Part shown: positions 1-6,435 of the stretch, piece by piece
Layout: each line of letters starts with the position of its first letter
Position numbering within the stretch: the first letter of the stretch is position 1
DNA from: CAZSHX01 sp964606895
GTDB lineage: Bacteria > Bacteroidota > Ignavibacteria > Kapaibacteriales > UBA2268
Reading direction: 5' to 3'
NCBI GenBank assembly: GCA_964606895.1
Contig: CAZSHX010000114.1
Coordinates: forward strand, 1 to 8,214
Length of the DNA stretch: 8,214 bases
Notes under the pieces: model-generated
The model's input: the letters and a program-made list of their open reading frames with translations, nothing else
Told to the model about the DNA's origin: nothing
Database searches by the model: none
Translations under genes and position numbers: made by a program

Positions 1-2
1 AA

Positions 3-137
3 ATTTTTGTTTCTCAAACTTTTCTCTTGGTTTTACACATACCAGAGGGGAATTTGTTGCTCGATGTATCAATGCTACCGTCTGTCGTTTATTTTGTCAG
101 GGTTGGAGATAGAGTTGGGAAATTTTTGAAGATTTGA
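3..137 (+). CDS. C-terminal end of a T9SS-secreted protein (partial, sorting domain only)
   Basis: Only the last 44 codons of this gene are in the window; it enters from the left in the frame starting at base 3 and stops at TGA 135-137. The visible residues end in LLLDVSMLPSVVYFVRVGD followed by RVGKFLKI. This matches the pattern of the type IX secretion C-terminal sorting domain (Por secretion tail, TIGR04183 type): a DVS-x-LPSG-x-YFVR strand pair, a short turn with G-D, then KF-x-K and the stop within a few residues. The usual Gly of LPSG is Val here. By family knowledge this domain routes a protein across the outer membrane and is then cleaved or anchored. The function of the cargo cannot be read because its body lies outside the window. 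The other two forward frames also stay open for 35-42 codons, but only this frame gives a family-like ending. Base composition becomes strongly AT-rich just after the stop. Confidence 0.72.
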   Translation: MFVSQTFLLVLHIPEGNLLLDVSMLPSVVYFVRVGDRVGKFLKI

Positions 138-239
138 AATATTTTTACTTTTTTCAACTATTTTCATTTTTGTGTGAGACGTTTTTGCGTTTCATGTGTC
201 TTATATATATTGAAGTGACAAATTTAGAAAAAGTTTTTT

Positions 240-247
240 TAAATTTG
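240..247 (+). promoter_or_regulatory. Candidate -7 element for the 291-1508 gene
   Basis: TAAATTTG fits the Bacteroidetes-type -7 consensus TAnnTTTG. It would place transcription start near 254, leaving a leader of about 35 nt before ATG 291. No convincing TTTG/TTG -33 box lies 19-21 nt upstream; the nearest TTG is at 210-212, 27 nt away. The call rests on the -7 word alone in an AT-rich spacer (138-290), where chance matches are likely. I see no hairpin terminator for the preceding gene in this spacer. Confidence 0.33.
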
Positions 248-273
248 TAGTTTCTTGCTATTTTATTTTACAG

Positions 274-290
274 AAATGAAAGTTTCATTT
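274..290. repeat. Perfect 8-bp inverted repeat abutting the start codon at 291
   Basis: AAATGAAA (274-281) and TTTCATTT (283-290) are exact reverse complements around a single G at 282. The 3' arm ends on the base before ATG 291, and the 5' arm contains the alternative ATG at 276. As DNA it could be an operator-like palindrome. As RNA the central bases must open, leaving a weak, AT-rich 6-bp hairpin. Function is not established. Confidence 0.4.
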
Positions 291-1508
291 ATGAAAAAGC
301 TGATTTTTTTGCTCGTACTTTTTTGCTATACAGAGCTGGTCTCTCAGGTAGTGAATTTCAATGCAATTAATTCCCGAACTCTGAAACAGGTAGATTTGGA
401 TAGTGTTGAAGTTATAAAAGAAAACGGTTCAAGGTATATTCTCATAAAACCCGTTGTATCTGTCAATTTGAATGTTCTAGGTGTAGAAACAGAATATTCA
501 ATCAAACATGAATGCAATGTAATAGCTTCTAATCAGCAGTTCCGTATGTATTCCGACCTGAGTCTTCAACCCAATTTAACAATAGAAATTTACAGCTATA
601 ACCTTTCATTGATCAAATCCCAAAGTGTTTCTTTAGAATTAGGAACTTATGAAATAAATGTAAGATTTGGGAATTTACCTTCGGATTTGTATTTCGTTCT
701 GATAAAAAACGGTAAAAATATAGATTCAAGAAAAGTTCTTTATTTCAATGATGGAACTTCAACGGGTGAGCCGATAATTTCCTTCAGCAAATCAGAATTT
801 TCAAAAATTGAGCAACTAAACGATAAATATTCTTTCATCGGTTATGCAACCGGCTTTAAGCCTGATACAGTCGTGTTATCAAATCCTGTGAATAACGACA
901 ATGTCTCGTTCAATTTGCTTGAAACATCAATTTACAAATTCAGAAATTGTCTGATAGAACTAAATTTGCCTGTGGTTGCACATACAGGTACTTATAGCTA
1001 TAAAACAGCTGAGTCTAAATATGATACCATTTATTATAATCACAAGTTTCTTCTAACAAATATGGTAAGTAAACTCCATATTACTTATGGTTCTTGTGAT
1101 ACATTGAATTATGATAGCACAATAAATATTAATAAGTGTATGTATGGTGGTTACGGCTCAGATATTCATTTTCAGGCAACTGTATCAGAGTTTGAAAGTA
1201 AATTGATAAATGTTAAATATAAATTTTTCGAAGAAATTCCGAAAAATTCTTCAACAAATACAATTTACAGTAAAACAGATTTTTCATTTGAAATATCATC
1301 AATACCAATAACCAATAAACTCAGCAATAGATTAAGGGCGTTTTTGAATATATCCGAGTTATCGCAAGTTCAAACTGCTAATCTGGATTACAAGTCAGAT
1401 TGGAGTGGAATGAAGGGTGGTCCTATGATTGGAAGTTCAACCACTAACTTTAAAGGCTTATACCCTATGTTCGACAAGGCAACAATCAGCATTGAACTTT
1501 TTGAATGA
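291..1508 (+). CDS. Secreted protein of unknown function with an internal T9SS sorting-domain-like segment
   Basis: I do not recognise the family of this 405-aa protein. The start at 291 gives a textbook signal peptide: Met-Lys-Lys, then a hydrophobic core LIFLLVLF, and a likely cleavage near residues 17-20. In-frame ATGs at 276 and 255 only add residues before the Lys pair. There is no good lipobox (Phe precedes the Cys), so a lipoprotein is unlikely. Residues about 88-153 look like a beta-sandwich similar to a T9SS C-terminal domain: LTIEIYSYN, then NLPSDLYFVLIKNG, then RKVLYF. Here it is followed by about 250 more residues rather than the C-terminus. The remainder is rich in Ser, Thr, Asn and aromatic residues with alternating hydrophobic strands, typical of an extracellular beta protein, and holds a few Cys residues. 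It follows a true T9SS cargo tail and precedes mutL by 112 nt. Export is well supported; location beyond the periplasm and function are inference. Confidence 0.75.
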   Translation: MKKLIFLLVLFCYTELVSQVVNFNAINSRTLKQVDLDSVEVIKENGSRYILIKPVVSVNLNVLGVETEYSIKHECNVIASNQQFRMYSDLSLQPNLTIEIYSYNLSLIKSQSVSLELGTYEINVRFGNLPSDLYFVLIKNGKNIDSRKVLYFNDGTSTGEPIISFSKSEFSKIEQLNDKYSFIGYATGFKPDTVVLSNPVNNDNVSFNLLETSIYKFRNCLIELNLPVVAHTGTYSYKTAESKYDTIYYNHKFLLTNMVSKLHITYGSCDTLNYDSTININKCMYGGYGSDIHFQATVSEFESKLINVKYKFFEEIPKNSSTNTIYSKTDFSFEISSIPITNKLSNRLRAFLNISELSQVQTANLDYKSDWSGMKGGPMIGSSTTNFKGLYPMFDKATISIELFE

Positions 1509-1542
1509 TTTGGAAAAGCAATTATTATGTCACATATTTCTG
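1509..1542 (+). promoter_or_regulatory. Weak candidate promoter for mutL
   Basis: TTTG (1509-1512) lies directly after the upstream stop codon and is separated by 22 nt from TATTTCTG (1535-1542), which differs from TAnnTTTG at one position. This would give mutL a leader of about 70 nt containing the inverted repeat at 1540-1562. Both the mismatch and the long spacer weaken the call. Read-through from the 291-1508 gene is also possible, since no terminator is visible. Confidence 0.27.
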
Positions 1543-1562
1543 TTTGTTGAAATTTCAAACAG
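1540..1562. repeat. Inverted repeat upstream of mutL
   Basis: CTGTTTG (1540-1546) and CAAACAG (1556-1562) are exact complements around a 9-nt loop. The loop region overlaps a second palindrome, TTGAAATTTCAA (1547-1558), so two alternative folds compete. No T-tract follows, so this is not an intrinsic terminator. It may be an operator or a leader hairpin, or chance in AT-rich DNA. Confidence 0.35.
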
Positions 1563-1620
1563 AACCGAAAATAAATCATTTCCTCAACTATTATTTCTCT
1601 GTTTTCGTCTAAACTAAACT

Positions 1621-3495
1621 ATGACAGAAAACAGAAATATTGCTATTCTTCCCGATTTTATCGCAAACCAGATTGCCGCAGGCGAAGTGGTTCAGCGTCC
1701 TGAGTCAGTGATTAAGGAATTGGTTGAAAATTCCCTTGATTCAGGTGCCGATTCGATTGGAGTGTTTGTCCGCGGTGCCGGAAAGCAAATTATCCATATC
1801 GTTGACAATGGTTCCGGAATGAGCCGTGCAAACCTTGCTCTTTCCTGCAAACGCCACGCAACGAGCAAGATTTTCACTTCGGACGATTTGGAAGAAATAA
1901 ATACTTTCGGATTCCGTGGCGAAGCGCTTGCTTCCATCAGCGCAATTGCAAATGTGGAAATCAGAACACGGACAAAGGACGAGGAAACAGGCTGGAAACT
2001 GCTTGCCGAACCGATGAAAGAAGAAGTTATCGAGCCCGTGAACACGGATTTCGGAACTCAGGTTTTTGTGAGAAATCTTTTTTACAATGTTCCTGCCCGA
2101 AGAAAATTCCTGAAAACCGATTTGACAGAATTTCGGTACATATCGGATACAATGATAAAATTTGCCCTTGCAAAACCCGAAATCAGATTTACTTTCTACG
2201 ATGAAGATACCTTGATTTTTGATGTTCATCCTTCTTCACTTCAGGAAAGAATTGGGAATATACTCGGTGCAAACACAGGCAACGGGCTTATCCAAATTGA
2301 ATCGGTAAACGATTTAATCAAAATTTCAGGTTATGTAGGTCAGCCGCATTTGGCAAAGCAATCCCGCACAGGGCAGTACCTTTTTCTGAACGGGAGAAGT
2401 ATTATCAGCAAATCCCTCAGCCATTCCGTATTTTCTGCCTTCGAGCATCTTCTGGAAAAAAGCATCAATCCCCTGTTCATAATAAATATCAGACTCAATG
2501 CAAAGAATTTCGACGTGAACGTTCATCCCCAAAAGCATGAAGTGAAATTCGAAGATGAAAGATACATTTATTCATTAATAAATAAAACAGTAACCCGAGC
2601 TCTGCAGAACAGCAATCTTGCTCCCGAAATAAAATTTACAGATAGTTTGTCCCAATCTCCTTTTGAGCGGGTTTCTTATTCGCCGAATTCCAAAGAATCT
2701 GATTTGCTACTCGTCAATAAAATGACAGGGGAAATAATTGAGTCAAAGCAGAGGGAACAGTATCAGAGCCAAAGACCGGGCAATTATTCATTCGGTTTTG
2801 ATAGTCAGAGAACTCAGTCTTATCCTGCCTATCATCATTCAGAACCAAAAATGCCGGGCGAATCTGCTTATGATTTCATTTTCAAAAATGCTGATTCGGG
2901 CGAGCAACGAACAGTTGAGGCTCCGCCTTCGATAACGATTTGGCAATTACATAAAAAATATATTTTCACTCAAACCGACAAAGGATTGATGATAATTGAC
3001 CAGCACGCCGCACATGAACGAATTTTATATGAGCGTGCAATCAAGGCAATGAACCGCGAATTTTCTTATTCGCAGGATTTGCTCTTTCCTGTTTCAATTC
3101 AGCTTACTGCTTCGGAAATTTCTGCAATCAAAGAAATTGAGTCCGAATTATTGAATCTCGGTTATCAGGTTATAATTTCCCAACCCGATGAAATTCAACT
3201 GAAAGCAGTACCTCTTGATGTTGTTAATGGAAATGAAGTAAATTCATTTACAGAAATTATTGATGAATATATTAATTCCCAAAGTATCAAAACCACCGAC
3301 AGAAGAGACAGGTTAGCGGCTTCGTACAGTTGCAAATCTGCCATTAAAACAGGACAGCAACTATCTTTGGAGGAAATGAAAAGACTGACTCACGATTTAT
3401 TTTTGTGTCAGATACCTTATGCATGTCCGCATGGAAGACCTGTCATTTTAGAGTTCAGTTTGCAGGAATTTGATAAAAGGTTTGGCAGAATATAA
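1621..3495 (+). CDS. mutL: DNA mismatch repair protein MutL (endonuclease type)
   Basis: MutL couples mismatch recognition by MutS to strand incision. The 624-aa length is normal. The N-terminal GHKL ATPase is intact: IANQIAAGEVVQRP (14-27), ELVENSLDSG with E33 and N37, DNGSGMS (62-68), GFRGEAL (97-103) and GTQVFVRNLFYNVPARRKFL (145-164). K305 in VHPQKHEVKF matches the nucleotide-binding lysine of the transducer domain. A polar linker, about 335-435, joins the C-terminal dimerisation domain. That domain carries the metal-dependent nicking motif DQHA(X)2E(X)4E (D460, H462, E466, E471), a SCKSAIKTGQ segment (570-579) and CPHGRP (602-607), ending FDKRFGRI. By family knowledge these motifs mark MutL proteins that nick DNA themselves, in organisms without MutH. 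ATG 1621 lacks a Shine-Dalgarno sequence but is the only start that includes the conserved N-terminus. It lies 88 nt ahead of rplM with no visible terminator; the link to the ribosomal genes looks positional. Confidence 0.97.
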   Translation: MTENRNIAILPDFIANQIAAGEVVQRPESVIKELVENSLDSGADSIGVFVRGAGKQIIHIVDNGSGMSRANLALSCKRHATSKIFTSDDLEEINTFGFRGEALASISAIANVEIRTRTKDEETGWKLLAEPMKEEVIEPVNTDFGTQVFVRNLFYNVPARRKFLKTDLTEFRYISDTMIKFALAKPEIRFTFYDEDTLIFDVHPSSLQERIGNILGANTGNGLIQIESVNDLIKISGYVGQPHLAKQSRTGQYLFLNGRSIISKSLSHSVFSAFEHLLEKSINPLFIINIRLNAKNFDVNVHPQKHEVKFEDERYIYSLINKTVTRALQNSNLAPEIKFTDSLSQSPFERVSYSPNSKESDLLLVNKMTGEIIESKQREQYQSQRPGNYSFGFDSQRTQSYPAYHHSEPKMPGESAYDFIFKNADSGEQRTVEAPPSITIWQLHKKYIFTQTDKGLMIIDQHAAHERILYERAIKAMNREFSYSQDLLFPVSIQLTASEISAIKEIESELLNLGYQVIISQPDEIQLKAVPLDVVNGNEVNSFTEIIDEYINSQSIKTTDRRDRLAASYSCKSAIKTGQQLSLEEMKRLTHDLFLCQIPYACPHGRPVILEFSLQEFDKRFGRI

Positions 3496-3501
3496 AAAAA
3501 A

Positions 3502-3533
3502 TTTGATTTTCTATAAAAAAAGCAATATTTTTG
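3502..3533 (+). promoter_or_regulatory. Promoter of the rplM-rpsI-rpsB-tsf operon
   Basis: TTTG (3502-3505), a 20-nt spacer and TATTTTTG (3526-3533) match the Bacteroidetes housekeeping promoter pattern, a -33 TTTG/TTG and a -7 TAnnTTTG. Start of transcription is expected near 3540, giving a leader of about 44 nt. The leader is AT-rich, shows no clear hairpin, and ends in TAGGAG (3572-3577). The identical octamer precedes the tRNA-Val gene and pyrH in this window, which raises confidence. Confidence 0.6.
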
Positions 3534-3583
3534 TATTCTTTTATAAAAGCAAGATTTAGAAATATAATATTTAGGAGAAATCC

Positions 3584-4033
3584 GTGGAATCTACGGCAAA
3601 AATTACAAAGTCATTACGTAAAGAAGATGCTCATGCAGACTGGTGGATTGTTGACGCAACCGGCCAGACTTTAGGACGCCTTGCATCGCAAGTGGCTTTC
3701 TTGATAAGAGGCAAGCATAAACCCAGCTATACACCCCATGTGGACGGCGGAGATTATGTTATTGTTATAAACACAGACAAAATTGTGCTCCACGCGATGA
3801 GAGCCGACAAAAAGGATTATTTCCACTACACCGGCTATCCGGGCGGCGGAAGAACACAGGCTTTCAAGGATATTATGCCCGAAAAATCCGGTTTTGTTAT
3901 CGAACATGCTGTTAAAGGTATGCTTCCAAAAACAAAGCTTGGCAGAAAAATGATCAAGAAATTGAAAGTTTTTCGTACTGAAGAGCATACTCATGCCGCA
4001 CAAATGCCTAAAGATTATACTTTGAAATACTAA
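3584..4033 (+). CDS. rplM: 50S ribosomal protein L13 (uL13)
   Basis: L13 is an early-assembly protein of the large ribosomal subunit that binds 23S rRNA. At 149 aa the product is close to the usual 140-150. Family signatures run in order: WWIVDATGQTLGRLAS (20-35), the GGDYVIVINTDK strand (55-66), YFHYTGYPGG (79-88), VKGMLPK (110-116) and LKVFRTEEHTHAAQMP (127-142). Translation begins at GTG 3584; AGGAG at 3573-3577 lies 6 nt upstream, and no ATG in frame precedes the conserved region, so the GTG start is well supported. It is the first gene of the operon, just downstream of the promoter at 3502-3533. rpsI follows after 37 nt, the almost universal L13-S9 pairing. Confidence 0.97.
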   Translation: MESTAKITKSLRKEDAHADWWIVDATGQTLGRLASQVAFLIRGKHKPSYTPHVDGGDYVIVINTDKIVLHAMRADKKDYFHYTGYPGGGRTQAFKDIMPEKSGFVIEHAVKGMLPKTKLGRKMIKKLKVFRTEEHTHAAQMPKDYTLKY

Positions 4034-4070
4034 GAAGACTATTAACTACTGATAAATTAATGGAGTTTTA

Positions 4071-4457
4071 ATGAAGATTTCTTCAGCAACAGGAAGAAGA
4101 AAAACCGCCGTAGCGCAGGTTAGGCTACTTCCGGGAACAGGAAAAATTATAATCAACAGCCTTCCGTTTGTTGAGTATTTTCCTATTGAAATCTATAGGA
4201 TGAATACCATCAGACCATTTGAAGTAACCAAAACCGACGGTAAATACGACGTTTTCGTCACCGTTCGCGGAGGCGGCAAAAATGGGCAGACAGGTGCCAT
4301 CCAGCTTGCAATTTCTCGTGCTCTTGTCAGCATTGACGAAGAGTTCAAACCAAAATTAAGAGAAATCGGACTATTGACACGTGACCCCCGTATGGTCGAA
4401 AGAAAGAAATACGGACAAAAGAAAGCACGCAAGAGATTCCAGTTCTCCAAGCGTTAA
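4071..4457 (+). CDS. rpsI: 30S ribosomal protein S9 (uS9)
   Basis: S9 belongs to the head of the small subunit, and its basic C-terminal tail reaches toward the P-site tRNA. The 128-aa product has the expected parts: ATGRRKTAVAQVRLLPGTGKI (6-26), a central beta-alpha body with VTVRGGGKNGQTGAIQLAIS (63-82), LLTRDPRMVERKKYGQKKAR (101-120) and the terminal FQFSKR. The final SKR is the hallmark of the tail that contacts tRNA. ATG 4071 has GGAG at 4062-4065, five bases upstream. The gene is co-directional with rplM at a 37-nt distance and has no terminator after it, so read-through into rpsB is likely. Nothing in the sequence is unusual. Confidence 0.97.
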   Translation: MKISSATGRRKTAVAQVRLLPGTGKIIINSLPFVEYFPIEIYRMNTIRPFEVTKTDGKYDVFVTVRGGGKNGQTGAIQLAISRALVSIDEEFKPKLREIGLLTRDPRMVERKKYGQKKARKRFQFSKR

Positions 4458-4476
4458 AATTTATTTTATTAATTCA

Positions 4477-4544
4477 TGTTCCCGGATTGTTTGTGTGTGG
4501 CATTTCGTTATTGAAATTGTTGTGCAAACAAGTTGAACGGAACA
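4477..4544 (+). promoter_or_regulatory. Candidate structured RNA leader of rpsB
   Basis: The 117-nt gap between rpsI and rpsB can fold into one long hairpin. The basal helix pairs TGTTCC (4477-4482) with GGAACA (4539-4544), with G4484-C4538 continuing past a bulged C. After an asymmetric internal loop, TTGTTTG (4487-4493) pairs with CAAACAA (4525-4531) and continues through four G-U pairs. The apex is ATTTC (4502-4506) pairing with GAAAT (4513-4517). The fold ends about 16 nt before the rpsB Shine-Dalgarno. Ribosomal proteins commonly repress their own operons through such leaders, and S2 does so through the rpsB leader in gamma-proteobacteria. The pairing is visible in the sequence; its role here is inference. 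No T-tract follows, so it is not an intrinsic terminator. Confidence 0.4.
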
Positions 4545-4574
4545 ATCGTAAAACACAAAAGGAGTTATTTGACT

Positions 4575-5477
4575 ATGAATCACTATGTCTCAATTGAGCA
4601 ATTGCTCGAATCCGGAGCCCATTTCGGGCACCTCACACGCCGTTGGAATCCAAAAATGGAAAAATATATTTTTGGAGAAAAAAACGGTATCCACATTATT
4701 GACCTTAGAAAAACCCAGGTTTTAGTTGACGTTGCCCGCGAAGCTATCAATAGAATAGCCGCGATGGGTAAGATTATCCTTTTTGTTGGAACAAAACAGC
4801 AAGCTAAGGAAATGGTCGAAATCCAGGCAAAAAAATGTAACATGAACTACGTGAGCGAAAGATGGCTCGGCGGCATGTTGACTAACTTTTCCACCATCAG
4901 GAAAAGTATTAAAAGACTTACCTCAATTGACAAAATGGAAGTTGACGGTACTTTCGACAAGATTACAAAAAAGGAAAGACTCCTTTTAAATAGAGAAAAA
5001 GACAGACTACGCAAGGTTTTCGGCGGTATCGAAGAAATGTCGAGACTTCCCGGTGCTTTGTTCATCGTTGATATTAAAAAAGAACATATTGCCGTTAAAG
5101 AAGCTAAAGTTCTCGGTATTCCGATTATTGCAATTGTTGATACCAATACTGACCCCGAAACTGTTGACTATCCGATTCCAGCCAATGACGATTCGATGAA
5201 AACTATCGAACTTCTTTGCGGAATTATGGCGGAATCTATTTTGGAAGGCAGTGAACTTTCCAGAATCAGACAGGCTGAATTAGCCGCTGACCCCGACAGA
5301 CTTGCCAAAGAAAGTGATGCCACTTTCGAAGATTCTTCTCAGGTTCGCAGAAAAATGAGAGAAAGAAAAGCAAAGAAAATCGAAGGTAAAACAAGAGTTG
5401 ACGGCAGAGGCAAGGGTGCTCCGATTGAAGTCGAAACAGACAGACCCGAAGACGAAGCTGACGAAACTGCAGAATAA
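4575..5477 (+). CDS. rpsB: 30S ribosomal protein S2 (uS2) with extended C-terminal tail
   Basis: S2 joins the small subunit late and helps recruit S1-type proteins to the platform. The start is ATG 4575, with AGGAG (4560-4564) ten bases upstream. The in-frame ATG at 4533 would add 14 non-conserved residues and sits inside the leader hairpin, so it is rejected. Family landmarks in the 300-aa product are LLESGAHFGHLTRRWNPKM (10-28), IYIFGEKNGIHIIDL-like residues 31-43, FVGTKQQAK (70-78), RWLGGMLTNF (96-105), a coiled-coil stretch about 108-150, RLPGALFIVD (157-166) and GIPIIAIVDTNTDP (181-194). E. coli S2 is about 241 aa; this one carries roughly 65 extra residues after about 235, a basic run (RRKMRERKAKK, 258-268) followed by an acidic end (RPEDEADETAE). 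It lies upstream of tsf by 28 nt, the classic S2/EF-Ts pair. Confidence 0.96.
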   Translation: MNHYVSIEQLLESGAHFGHLTRRWNPKMEKYIFGEKNGIHIIDLRKTQVLVDVAREAINRIAAMGKIILFVGTKQQAKEMVEIQAKKCNMNYVSERWLGGMLTNFSTIRKSIKRLTSIDKMEVDGTFDKITKKERLLLNREKDRLRKVFGGIEEMSRLPGALFIVDIKKEHIAVKEAKVLGIPIIAIVDTNTDPETVDYPIPANDDSMKTIELLCGIMAESILEGSELSRIRQAELAADPDRLAKESDATFEDSSQVRRKMRERKAKKIEGKTRVDGRGKGAPIEVETDRPEDEADETAE

Positions 5478-5505
5478 TTTTTAAATATAAATTCAGGTAA
5501 ATACT

Positions 5506-6363
5506 ATGTTACAAATAACACCTCAATTAGTAAAAGATTTGAGAGAGAAAACCGGTGCCGGAATGGGCGATTGCAAACAGGCTCTCGTTGATTCGAACGG
5601 AGATATGCAGGGTGCCGTTGAGATTTTAAGAAAAAAGGGTGCCGCTTCTGCCGCTAAAAGAGCCGACCGTGCATCTAACGAAGGAATTGTCGCTATTAGA
5701 ATTTCCGATGATGGTAAAACCGCCGCTTTGGTTGGTATCAGCTGTGAAACAGATTTTGTTTCCCGCAACGAACAATTTGAAAACTACGTTGCTAAAGTAG
5801 CCGATGCTGTTTTTGCAAATAATCCTCAGACTATTGACGAATTAATGGCTTTGAAGGTTGGCAATGACACTATTCAGGGAATGCACAACGAAATTCTTGC
5901 AAAATTCAGCGAAAACATCGGAATTAATAAATTCGAAAAATTTACAACAACAGGTTGTATTGAAGGTTATATCCATTCAAACAATAAACTCGGCGTTTTA
6001 TTGGAAGTATCTGTTGCTAATCCGAGCGAGAAATCACGTGGTTTGATTCGCGACATCACTATGCAGATTGCCGCTATGAATCCTCAGCATATTGACAGAA
6101 GCGTTGTTACCGAAGAACAGATTGCTAAAGAAATTGAAATTTACAAAGAAATAGCAATCGGCGAAGGTAAAAAACCTGAAATAGCCGAAAGAGTTGCTCA
6201 AGGTAGACTTGAGAAATTTTTCCAGGACAACTGCCTAACCGAACAAAGTTTTGTTAAAGACTCAAGCAAAGCAATCAAGGACGTTTTGAAAGAGATTTCG
6301 ACCGACATGAACGCAGAAGTGAAAGTTAATAAATTCCTGCGTTTCAACTTGGCTGAAGCATAA
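5506..6363 (+). CDS. tsf: Translation elongation factor Ts
   Basis: EF-Ts is the cytosolic guanine-nucleotide exchange factor that recycles EF-Tu from GDP to GTP. The 285-aa product is of normal length. The N-terminal UBA-like domain is clear (VKDLREKTGAGMGDCKQAL, 9-27), as are the TDFV loop that inserts into EF-Tu (ETDFVSRNEQF, 81-91) and IHSNNKLGVLLEV in the core (156-168). The C-terminal module follows, with FVKD (249-252) and the basic-hydrophobic end VNKFLRFNLAEA. The start at ATG 5506 has only a weak AGG (5495-5497) as ribosome-binding site, but it begins exactly at the conserved N-terminus. The gene follows rpsB by 28 nt and is the last of its operon: a strong terminator starts 8 nt after the stop codon. 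Confidence 0.97.
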   Translation: MLQITPQLVKDLREKTGAGMGDCKQALVDSNGDMQGAVEILRKKGAASAAKRADRASNEGIVAIRISDDGKTAALVGISCETDFVSRNEQFENYVAKVADAVFANNPQTIDELMALKVGNDTIQGMHNEILAKFSENIGINKFEKFTTTGCIEGYIHSNNKLGVLLEVSVANPSEKSRGLIRDITMQIAAMNPQHIDRSVVTEEQIAKEIEIYKEIAIGEGKKPEIAERVAQGRLEKFFQDNCLTEQSFVKDSSKAIKDVLKEISTDMNAEVKVNKFLRFNLAEA

Positions 6364-6370
6364 AATTAAA

Positions 6371-6399
6371 AAACTCGGATTTTATCCGAGTTTTTTTTT
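6371..6399 (+). terminator. Intrinsic terminator after tsf
   Basis: AAACTCGGAT (6371-6380) pairs perfectly with ATCCGAGTTT (6384-6393) around a TTT loop; a run of nine T (6391-6399) overlaps the base of the stem and follows it. It begins 8 nt after the tsf stop and closes the rplM-rpsI-rpsB-tsf unit. The T-run passes directly into the candidate -7 element for pyrH. Confidence 0.88.
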
Positions 6400-6406
6400 A
6401 TTTTTG
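6399..6406 (+). promoter_or_regulatory. Candidate -7 element for pyrH-frr, overlapping the tsf terminator
   Basis: TATTTTTG matches TAnnTTTG and is identical to the octamers before rplM and tRNA-Val. Its first T is the last T of the terminator run, so termination of one unit and initiation of the next share sequence. No TTTG/TTG box is present at the expected 19-21 nt upstream, where the terminator stem lies. The leader would be about 23 nt. pyrH needs a promoter here if the terminator is efficient. Confidence 0.45.
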
Positions 6407-6435
6407 AAAGATTTCCAAACACTAAAAAGAGAAAA

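Noticed and set aside
1..97. Minus-strand open frame leaving the window at position 1
   Set aside because: It is open for about 32 codons but has no ATG, and the plus strand in the same interval gives a convincing T9SS tail.
291..350. Lipoprotein signal in the secreted orphan
   Set aside because: The Cys in the signal region is preceded by Phe, not by Gly, Ala or Ser, so no valid lipobox exists; an ordinary signal peptide fits better.
1692..2538. Long minus-strand open frames inside mutL
   Set aside because: They are antisense shadows: they overlap conserved MutL motifs, have no recognisable protein features and no start signals.
3496..3525. Possible terminator after mutL in A/T-run sequence
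   Set aside because: There are A- and T-runs but no stable GC-containing stem; the segment is better explained as the rplM promoter.
4533..4574. Upstream in-frame ATG extending rpsB by 14 residues
   Set aside because: It lacks a Shine-Dalgarno, lies within the foldable leader and adds residues not found in S2; ATG 4575 has AGGAG at a suitable distance and starts the conserved region.
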